From Clostridia bacterium (GTDB lineage: Bacteria; Bacillota; Sulfobacillia; SLMV01), in contig SLMV01000163.1 in NCBI GenBank assembly GCA_007133365.1, positions 1-5,056 of the forward strand: 5,056 nucleotides of DNA, read 5' to 3'. Of this stretch, positions 1 to 5,056 are shown piece by piece. The stretch's first letter is position 1. The number at the start of each line of letters is the position of its first letter. Position numbers and translations under genes: made by a program. Below the pieces are notes generated by a model that saw only the letters and a list, made by a program, of their open reading frames with translations, had not been told where the DNA came from and ran no database searches.

Positions 1-18
1 AGATGCCAGCTTGCTCAC
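1..18 (-). CDS. Possible first codons of a downstream gene
   Basis: After the dtd stop, the minus strand has AGGA (27-24), five bases, then GTG at 18-16, and the frame is open to the window edge for six codons (VSKLAS). The 17-bp distance from dtd is typical of an operon. A GTG in the same frame at 33-31 and a TTG at 39-37 are other possible starts with worse ribosome binding sites. Six codons cannot identify a product, and this may simply be the beginning of an intergenic region. Confidence 0.3.
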
Positions 19-35
19 CTCTTTCCTGATCACTG

Positions 36-485
36 TCAAAACGTTCCATCGGTATCAATCAAAAGCGTTACCGGCCCCCAATTGGTCAGGTGCACCATCA
101 TCATTGCCCCAAATTCGCCGGTTGCCACGGATAGCGGATGGCATCCCAATTGCTCGACAAACCCTTCATAAAGAGCCCGGGCCGGGGCGGGCGGGGCTGC
201 CTCGGCAAACGAGGGGCGTCGACCGCTCCAACAATCCCCAAAAAGCGTGAACTGGGGCACCACCAAAAGTTCTGCACCCACATCCAAAGCCGAACGGTTC
301 ATTTTGCCCGCATCATCAGGGAAGATACGTAAATGGACGATGCGATCGACGAGCACCTGGGCGTCGTCTTCATCATCACCCTCCGCGACTCCGAGAAGGA
401 CGACCAAGCCCGGTCCGATCGACCCGACGGTCGCGTCATCGACGGTGACTGAGGCCTGTGATACTCGCTGTAGGACTGCCCGCAT
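36..485 (-). CDS. dtd: D-aminoacyl-tRNA deacylase
   Basis: The 149-residue cytoplasmic enzyme hydrolyses the ester bond of D-aminoacyl-tRNAs (and, in the family, glycine mischarged on tRNA-Ala), freeing the tRNA and keeping D-amino acids out of proteins. The N-terminus MRAVLQRVSQASVTV is the classic DTD start. Length matches the usual figure of about 145-150. The two active-site motifs are recognisable: PQFTL at 77-81, where the family consensus is SQFTL, followed by GRRPSF (88-93); and NWGPVT at 135-140, the NxGPxT motif whose Gly-cisPro pair (137-138) rejects L-amino acids. The Ser-to-Pro change at 77 is the one departure from the consensus I see; I cannot judge how common it is. The gene follows rel closely, as in many Firmicutes, and has a good Shine-Dalgarno and an ATG start. 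Confidence 0.96.
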   Translation of the reverse strand: MRAVLQRVSQASVTVDDATVGSIGPGLVVLLGVAEGDDEDDAQVLVDRIVHLRIFPDDAGKMNRSALDVGAELLVVPQFTLFGDCWSGRRPSFAEAAPPAPARALYEGFVEQLGCHPLSVATGEFGAMMMVHLTNWGPVTLLIDTDGTF

Positions 486-490
486 GTCGG

Positions 491-497
491 CTCCTTT
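491..497 (-). promoter_or_regulatory. Ribosome binding site of dtd
   Basis: The minus strand reads AAAGGAG, five bases before the ATG at 485-483, a near-consensus Shine-Dalgarno. It sits in the 20-bp spacer after the rel TGA and supports both the chosen dtd start and co-transcription with rel. Confidence 0.8.
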
Positions 498-505
498 CCA
501 AAAAA

Positions 506-2668
506 TCAGTGGGAAACGCGTTCAACATGTAAGACATCACGGATCCGTTCCACCCGTTGTTTGAGATAACCAAGCTGATTCAAATCTCGAATTTCCAACA
601 CCATATTGAGAACGGCTTTCCCATCGCGAGTGGTTCGGGCCTTGGCATCCAATATATTGGTGCTGAAATTGGCCACCACTTCTGCCACTTCCGAAAGCAA
701 CCCCGTTCGGTCGAGGGACGTCACCCGGATCTCGATCGGATAGTATTGCGTCTCGACCGATTCCCAGGACACATCGATAACCCGTGCATTATCGTCTAAA
801 TACCGGGTAATATTGGGGCAGTCATCCCGGTGGATGGAAACACCGCGGCCCCGGGTAATATACCCGACAATCTCATCGCCAGGAACCGGATTACAACAAC
901 GCGCCAGCCGGACGAGGATGTTGTCGATCCCCTTCACCTTCACCCCGTCCGCATGTTCGGCGGTCGATGGAAGGTCCTCTTTGGGAATCTCCTTTTCAAA
1001 CACCACTTCTTTGGGTTCGTGCTCTTCTTGATACATCTGATGCAAGCGCCCCGCCACCTGCCCGGCGGTGAGGCCCCCGTATCCAACTGCCACCCAAATG
1101 TCTTCGTTGGTTTGAAAATTAAAACGCTCGCGAATCCGAGCCAGATAGGATTCTTTCAAGGCGTCCGCAGGTCGGAGTCCTAGGTTTTCCAGTTCTTCGT
1201 TAAGCAAAGCCTTCCCGCGCTCACGGTTCTCATCCCGATGCTCCCGCTTAAACCACTGTCGAATTCGAGAACGAGCACTCGATGTTTTGACGATCTTCAA
1301 CCAGTCGCTGCTCGGTCCACGACTTTGCTTGCTGGTGAGGATCTCCACGATATCGCCGTTTTCAAGCGGTTGGTCGAGGGGCGTGATGCGACCGTTTACC
1401 TTCGCGCCCACACAGCGATGCCCGACCTCCGTATGAATGCGATACGCAAAATCGATCGGCGTTGACCCCTGGGGCAATTCCACCACATCCCCCTTGGGGG
1501 TGAAAACAAAGACCTCATCGGAAAACACATCAATGCGAAGCGCATCCATAAACTCGTGAGGGTCCGGTGCCTCGCTTTGCCACTCCAAAACTTCACGAAG
1601 CCAAGCCAGTTTCTTTTCAAAGTTTTCGTCGGCCGTCCCTCGCTCCTTGTAGCGCCAGTGCGCGGCAATCCCGTATTCCGCCACACGGTGCATGGCCCAG
1701 GTGCGAATCTGGATTTCGAAGGGCTCTCCCTCCGGTCCAACCACCGTGGTGTGTAGCGATTGGTACATGTTGCTTTTTGGCATGGCAATGTAATCTTTAA
1801 ATCGCCCGGGAATGGGACGCCACAAATTGTGCACCATCCCCAAAACCGCATAACAGTCCTTGACGCTGTCGACAATCACGCGGATGGCGACCAGGTCGTA
1901 GATATCGTCTAAATCACGATCTTGTTTGGTGATCTTGGAATAGATGCTGTAAAGATGCTTGGCGCGCCCCTGAATCTCCGCCGTAATGCCCATCTCCTCT
2001 AAGGCCTCTTCGAGATCGTGAATCAATTCCTGGGTGTATTCATCCCGCTCCTTGCGGTGCTGCGGCACCTTAAGGGCCAAATCCTGAAACGTATCCGGGT
2101 GGAGATAATAAAGTGCTAGGTCCTCCAATTCCCATTGTATACGAGAGATGCCCAATCGATAGGCAAGCGGCGCGAAGATATCCAGCGTCTCCTGGGCAAT
2201 GTCACGCCGACGATTTGAATCCAAGGACCCGAGAGTGCGCATGTTGTGCAGCCGATCAGCCAATTTGATCAAAATGACCCGAATATCTTTGGCCATCGCC
2301 ACAAACATCTTCCGAAGGTTCTCGGCCTGTTCCTCCATTCGCGTCCGCGTTTCCAATTGGGTCAACTTGGTAACGCCGTCAACCAGTTCCGCCACCGTGT
2401 CCCCAAACGCTCCTCGAAGTTCCTCCAACGTTACCGTACTATCTTCCACGACATCATGAAGAATGGCGGCCATAAGCGTATCCACATCCATGTCCATCTT
2501 GGACAAGATAACCGCGACCGAGGTCGGGTGCTCCACGAAGGCTTCGCCCGATACGCGCTTTTGCCCCTGATGCGCCTCTCGAGCAAACCCTAACGCTTCT
2601 TCCAAGCGGTCTCGAGCCGCCTGCGAGAGATAACGGGATGTTTGCTCTCTCAATTCCTCAAGACTCAT
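506..2668 (-). CDS. rel: Bifunctional (p)ppGpp synthetase/hydrolase, Rel/SpoT family
   Basis: The 720-residue protein, starting MSLEELREQT, both makes (p)ppGpp from GTP or GDP plus ATP and hydrolyses it, setting the stringent response to amino-acid starvation. The HD hydrolase domain looks intact: EHP at 46-48, HDVVED at 71-76 and KLADRLHN at 135-142. The synthetase domain has GRAKHLYSIYSK (234-245), GRFKDYIAMPKSNMYQSLHT (288-307) and FEIQIRT (317-323). RFKD is the RxKD form found in bifunctional enzymes, not the ExDD of synthetase-only RelA. The regulatory half has a TGS domain (about 378-446), a helical segment, a Cys-rich/zinc-finger-like domain with ARCCNPVPGDE (589-599), H613 and C617, and a C-terminal ACT domain (about 646-715) that senses uncharged tRNA on the ribosome. 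Length and domain order are normal for a Firmicute long Rel, often called relA there. The gene overlaps recJ and is followed 20 bp later by dtd. Confidence 0.96.
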   Translation of the reverse strand: MSLEELREQTSRYLSQAARDRLEEALGFAREAHQGQKRVSGEAFVEHPTSVAVILSKMDMDVDTLMAAILHDVVEDSTVTLEELRGAFGDTVAELVDGVTKLTQLETRTRMEEQAENLRKMFVAMAKDIRVILIKLADRLHNMRTLGSLDSNRRRDIAQETLDIFAPLAYRLGISRIQWELEDLALYYLHPDTFQDLALKVPQHRKERDEYTQELIHDLEEALEEMGITAEIQGRAKHLYSIYSKITKQDRDLDDIYDLVAIRVIVDSVKDCYAVLGMVHNLWRPIPGRFKDYIAMPKSNMYQSLHTTVVGPEGEPFEIQIRTWAMHRVAEYGIAAHWRYKERGTADENFEKKLAWLREVLEWQSEAPDPHEFMDALRIDVFSDEVFVFTPKGDVVELPQGSTPIDFAYRIHTEVGHRCVGAKVNGRITPLDQPLENGDIVEILTSKQSRGPSSDWLKIVKTSSARSRIRQWFKREHRDENRERGKALLNEELENLGLRPADALKESYLARIRERFNFQTNEDIWVAVGYGGLTAGQVAGRLHQMYQEEHEPKEVVFEKEIPKEDLPSTAEHADGVKVKGIDNILVRLARCCNPVPGDEIVGYITRGRGVSIHRDDCPNITRYLDDNARVIDVSWESVETQYYPIEIRVTSLDRTGLLSEVAEVVANFSTNILDAKARTTRDGKAVLNMVLEIRDLNQLGYLKQRVERIRDVLHVERVSH

Positions 2669-4817
2669 CGGCCGCCCCCCCTTCCATCGGTTCCTCGGAT
2701 GCCAGTTCAAAGCCGTAAAGGGCTGTGACCAACGCTTTCGGGCTCAGGGAATCCACCGCTTCTGCCGCTTGTCGGACGCGCTGACGAAGCCTTTGTCCTT
2801 GCCGGTAGGTCGGCGCTTGATCCCAGTCCGGTTCCGTCTCGGCGTCGGAGAGTTTGATCCACACCGGGCGTTCGCCCTGATGCATGAGCCCCAAAAGCCC
2901 CAACTCAGAATAGATATTGAGGGCCACCCGAAGCCCCGACGCACTGCAGTCAAACCGCCGGCATAAGGCCTCCCAGTCGGCTCCTTTGTATTCTATCATT
3001 TTTGCGGTGCTTTCATCGAAAAGATATTGATACAGCGCCTTTAGCATGTCGGAAGAAGGGTATAGTTCGTGCAATCGGCGCCAGCGCCGCCGCAATTGCG
3101 CCACCGCCTGCCCGTTGAAACGCCCATTGGCCACGCGAAGATCAATAATTCGTAATTGCACCCGATCGCGACCTCGCCACCGGTTGATCTCCGGCACAAA
3201 GACCAAGTCAACGCGGTTCGGCTTCAACAAACTCACCCATTGCTCGGACAGGCCAAACCCAATGGCCCGTAATCCACAATTGGCCAGCTCCAATAACAGA
3301 TGCTCCTGGCCTTTCCCGACTGGCCGGGCCCGAGCAATCGAAACATCTTCCGCCATAAACAACGGTCGCGGATTTTCCGGCCCAAAAGGGCCCATCTTCT
3401 CAATCTCGTAAACACTGCATTTATCGATCCAAGCGAGACGGACCACCGATGCAATGTCTAAAGGGACCAAAACATCATCCGCCCGCAAATGCCGCTTGGC
3501 ATCTTCGTGCATCGTCTCGGCGAATTCAAAAAGGTGCTCTTTGGGAAGGCTCAACCCGACCGCTTGGGCATGTCCCCCGAAGGCATCCACAAAATCGGAC
3601 GCGCTATTTAGCGCTTTGAACAACGAGTAATGGCCCACACTTCGCCCGGATCCTTTCAGACCCTCGTCCCGTTGAGGATCGCCGCCCAGCAAAATAACCG
3701 GTCGACGAAGTGCTTCCGCAAGCGATGAAGCCGCCGGCCCAAGGACACCGACATGCCAGTCGGGATTTCCCATCACGATGCAGCTCCGAGCGGCCGTCAT
3801 GGGATCCTCATCAAGTCGATTCTGGACCGAGGTCACCACTTGTTTTTGGAGATCCCGCCGACGATCATTGGCCTCCAAGGCTTCAAACGCCCGTTCATCA
3901 GTGCGACCCTGGTCCGTGCTCAACATGAGCTCGGCCATGGCTTGGGCTTCTCCGAGGCGCCCCGGAGCATTGATTCGAGGCGCGACTTGAAACGCCAGAG
4001 CATCCCCGTCGACCTCCGACGCGTCCATCTCCAATTTTTCAAAGAGAGATCGGAAACCCTGACGGGGTGCTCGCTGCATCACATTGAGCCCGGCCCGGGC
4101 CAAAATTCGGTTTTCGCCCACCATCGGCACCACATCCGCAATTAGGCCGAGCGCCACCAGATCCAAATCGCGACGAAGATCCTCCCCCGAAAGCGCTCGT
4201 GCCAATTGATAGGCAACCGCCACCCCGCCTAAGTCGCGAAACGGATAATCCGAATCCGCGCGCTTCGGATTCAAGATTGCCAGGGCATCGGGAAGGCCCG
4301 CCTGAGGCTCATGGTGGTCGGTGATAATGACGCTAATCCCTGCTTCGTTGGCCCGGGCGACTTCTTCAAAAGCCGTCACCCCGCAATCGACGGTGATAAG
4401 GAGTCGGATGTCATCTCGGACTGCCTCCTCGATCACACGCTCATTGAGGCCATACCCTTCCAAAAGCCGACTGGGAAGGCGGTAATCCACCGAAGCGCCC
4501 CGTCGTCTTAACAAGGTGACCAGGAGAACGGTTCCACAGATTCCATCGCAATCGTAGTCCCCAAAAATGCGAATCTTTTCCTGGGCGGAAATCGCCGCTT
4601 TGATGCGCGCCACAGCGTCTTGACAATCGGGCAGCGCCTCCGGAGGCGAAAGATCCGATAAGTCCCCATTCATAAACCGGCATTCATCCGATTCGTATGC
4701 GAAATCCCGGCTCGCAAGCGCAAGGGCTGCCAAGGGCGATAACCCATAGGTTGCGCGCAGTTTCTCGACGTGTTTTGGGTTCGGGGATCGGATTCGCCAA
4801 GACTGGATGCTCACCAC
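2658..4817 (-). CDS. recJ: Single-stranded-DNA-specific exonuclease RecJ
   Basis: The 719-residue protein is a 5'-3' exonuclease on single-stranded DNA, acting in the cytoplasm in RecF-type recombination, mismatch repair and base excision repair. The DHH phosphoesterase core is intact: GDYDCDG at 86-92 supplies metal-binding aspartates, followed by TVDCG at 142-146, TDHHEP at 166-171 and ADVVPM at 227-232. The DHHA1 domain follows, with GSGRSVGH at 389-396 and FGGHAQAVGLSL at 413-424. An OB-fold-like region begins near GPFGPENPRPLF (476-487) and runs to about 561. Residues from about 565 to 719 form an extra C-terminal region like that of Bacillus-type RecJ, so the protein is longer than the E. 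coli enzyme. The start is GTG; the next upstream in-frame stop is only four codons before it, and the N-terminus (SWRIRSP) fits the family start. The Shine-Dalgarno is poor. The 3' end overlaps rel by 11 bp. Confidence 0.95.
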   Translation of the reverse strand: MVSIQSWRIRSPNPKHVEKLRATYGLSPLAALALASRDFAYESDECRFMNGDLSDLSPPEALPDCQDAVARIKAAISAQEKIRIFGDYDCDGICGTVLLVTLLRRRGASVDYRLPSRLLEGYGLNERVIEEAVRDDIRLLITVDCGVTAFEEVARANEAGISVIITDHHEPQAGLPDALAILNPKRADSDYPFRDLGGVAVAYQLARALSGEDLRRDLDLVALGLIADVVPMVGENRILARAGLNVMQRAPRQGFRSLFEKLEMDASEVDGDALAFQVAPRINAPGRLGEAQAMAELMLSTDQGRTDERAFEALEANDRRRDLQKQVVTSVQNRLDEDPMTAARSCIVMGNPDWHVGVLGPAASSLAEALRRPVILLGGDPQRDEGLKGSGRSVGHYSLFKALNSASDFVDAFGGHAQAVGLSLPKEHLFEFAETMHEDAKRHLRADDVLVPLDIASVVRLAWIDKCSVYEIEKMGPFGPENPRPLFMAEDVSIARARPVGKGQEHLLLELANCGLRAIGFGLSEQWVSLLKPNRVDLVFVPEINRWRGRDRVQLRIIDLRVANGRFNGQAVAQLRRRWRRLHELYPSSDMLKALYQYLFDESTAKMIEYKGADWEALCRRFDCSASGLRVALNIYSELGLLGLMHQGERPVWIKLSDAETEPDWDQAPTYRQGQRLRQRVRQAAEAVDSLSPKALVTALYGFELASEEPMEGGAADES
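2675..2685 (-). promoter_or_regulatory. Ribosome binding site of rel, inside recJ
   Basis: The minus strand reads GGAAGGGGGGG, followed by six bases and then the ATG of rel at 2668-2666. This purine-rich site decides the start: an in-frame ATG 14 codons earlier (2710-2708) has no comparable site, lies deeper in recJ, and would add a tail unlike the family N-terminus. The site is also the coding sequence for RecJ residues 712-714 and so is translated just before the recJ stop. This fits translational coupling of the two genes. Confidence 0.75.
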
Positions 4818-4948
4818 TCCATTTCTTCAATCGACTCTCCCTGGGGTCGCCCGGTTGCCCAAAGACACGACCTCTTACGGCCGTTCTGGGGCAACCTGCC
4901 CGGATACCTGTGACGAAATGAGCGTTCGACTCGGACCAACCCGGTCGA
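4818..4948. other. secF-recJ intergenic region
   Basis: This 131-bp non-coding gap is the only sizeable one in the window. Just after the secF stop there is a weak inverted repeat (TCGAC at 4944-4948 on the minus strand, GTCGA at 4926-4930) with no U-run after it, so it is not a convincing terminator. The middle carries a cluster of 8-bp inverted and direct repeats, listed separately. I found no credible -35/-10 pair on the minus strand; TTGGTC and TTGCCC lack a matching -10 at 16-18 bp. Whether recJ is transcribed by read-through from secF or from its own promoter is not decided by the sequence. Confidence 0.7.
4845..4896 (-). repeat. Inverted repeat with tandem second arm in the recJ leader
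   Basis: On the minus strand GGTTGCCC (4896-4889) is followed 28 nt later by its perfect complement GGGCAACC (4860-4853). Directly after that comes a near copy, GGGCGACC (4852-4845), which can also pair with the first arm using one G-U wobble. The first arm can also fold alone, as GGGCA-GGT-TGCCC (4901-4889), excluding the longer pairing. The 28-nt spacer contains the palindrome ACGGCCGT (4877-4884). No U-tract follows, so this does not look like an intrinsic terminator. It could be a leader RNA structure or a protein-binding site, or chance in GC-rich DNA. The repeats are directly visible; any function is inference. Confidence 0.55.
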
Positions 4949-5056
4949 TCACACGCGGGAAATGGTCTTGGCGGGCTTCCACTCCTGCCAACTCAACCAA
5001 ATCGGGCTGGCAACAAAGATGGAGGAGTAGGTTCCAATGAGCACACCCAGCATCAA
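4949..5056 (-). CDS. secF: SecF protein-export membrane protein, C-terminal fragment
   Basis: Partial gene: the 5' part lies beyond the right edge and only the last 35 codons plus a TGA stop are present. The visible protein starts LMLGVLIGTYSSIFVASPIW and ends in a short basic tail (WKPAKTISRV). The G-x-x-x-G-T-Y-S-S-I-F/hydrophobic-S-P pattern is the hallmark of the last transmembrane helix of SecF/SecDF. SecF works with SecD in the cytoplasmic membrane, where the pair uses the proton gradient to pull exported proteins out of the SecYEG channel. Its position just upstream of recJ matches the secD-secF-recJ order common in Firmicutes. It could instead be the C-terminus of a fused SecDF, which cannot be told from this fragment. 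The identification rests on a short but very characteristic segment and on context. Confidence 0.88.
   Translation of the reverse strand: MMLGVLIGTYSSIFVASPIWLSWQEWKPAKTISRV

Noticed and set aside
34..39. TTGACA on the minus strand at the dtd stop, a perfect -35 consensus
   Set aside because: No -10-like hexamer occurs at 16-18 bp spacing (the sequence there is GAGCAA or similar) and the hexamer includes the dtd stop codon; probably coincidence.
1396..1875. A 159-codon minus-strand frame within rel
   Set aside because: It is a shifted frame of rel; the rel frame through the same region carries the conserved synthetase and TGS motifs without interruption.
2669..2710. Upstream in-frame ATG that would lengthen rel by 14 residues
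   Set aside because: The extra residues (MNWHPRNRWKGGRP) do not resemble Rel N-termini, and the strong Shine-Dalgarno is positioned for the ATG at 2668-2666.
3046..4145. Plus-strand open frames of 121 and 130 codons opposite recJ
   Set aside because: They lie wholly antisense to a protein with intact catalytic motifs, are rich in Arg/Pro/Ser as expected of complement frames, and show no recognisable domain.
4926..4948. Inverted repeat after the secF stop as a terminator
   Set aside because: The stem is only five pairs, an overlapping alternative fold (GACC/GGTC) competes, and there is no U-tract after it.
4807..5040. A 77-codon plus-strand frame across the secF-recJ gap
   Set aside because: It overlaps both genes in antisense, has low-complexity Ser/Arg/Thr composition, and I see no Shine-Dalgarno or family resemblance.

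Overview
The window is an ordinary, densely packed bacterial housekeeping segment with every gene on the minus strand. In transcription order it holds the 3' end of secF, recJ, a bifunctional (p)ppGpp synthetase/hydrolase gene (rel/relA) and dtd. A possible first few codons of another gene sit at the left edge. The order secF-recJ-(apt)-rel-dtd is typical of Firmicutes (Bacillota). The single long Rel with an RFKD synthetase motif, and the RecJ with an extra C-terminal domain, fit that group. By eye the base composition is moderately GC-rich, which together with GTG starts would suit a lineage such as Sulfobacillus or a relative. That genus-level guess is weak inference.

Layout, from the right edge (upstream) to the left edge (downstream): 5056-4949 is the last 35 codons of secF, covering the final membrane helix. 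4948-4818 is a 131-bp non-coding gap, the only sizeable one, with a notable set of inverted and direct 8-bp repeats but no convincing promoter or intrinsic terminator. 4817-2658 is recJ with a GTG start. 2668-506 is rel, whose ATG overlaps the end of recJ by 11 bp and whose ribosome binding site, containing seven consecutive G, lies inside recJ. 505-486 is a 20-bp spacer with a clear Shine-Dalgarno. 485-36 is dtd. 35-1 is a short tail that may hold the start of the next gene.

Functionally the genes serve unrelated core processes that are often co-transcribed in Gram-positives: protein export (SecF), 5'-3' single-strand DNA degradation in repair and recombination (RecJ), the stringent response (Rel), and removal of D-amino acids from mischarged tRNA (Dtd). 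The tight spacing from recJ to dtd implies one transcript and probable translational coupling of recJ and rel. I see no mobile element, CRISPR array, RNA gene or defence system, and no evidence of an undescribed system. The points most worth checking are the repeat cluster before recJ and the G7 run. Loss of one G from that run would join recJ and rel into one reading frame.
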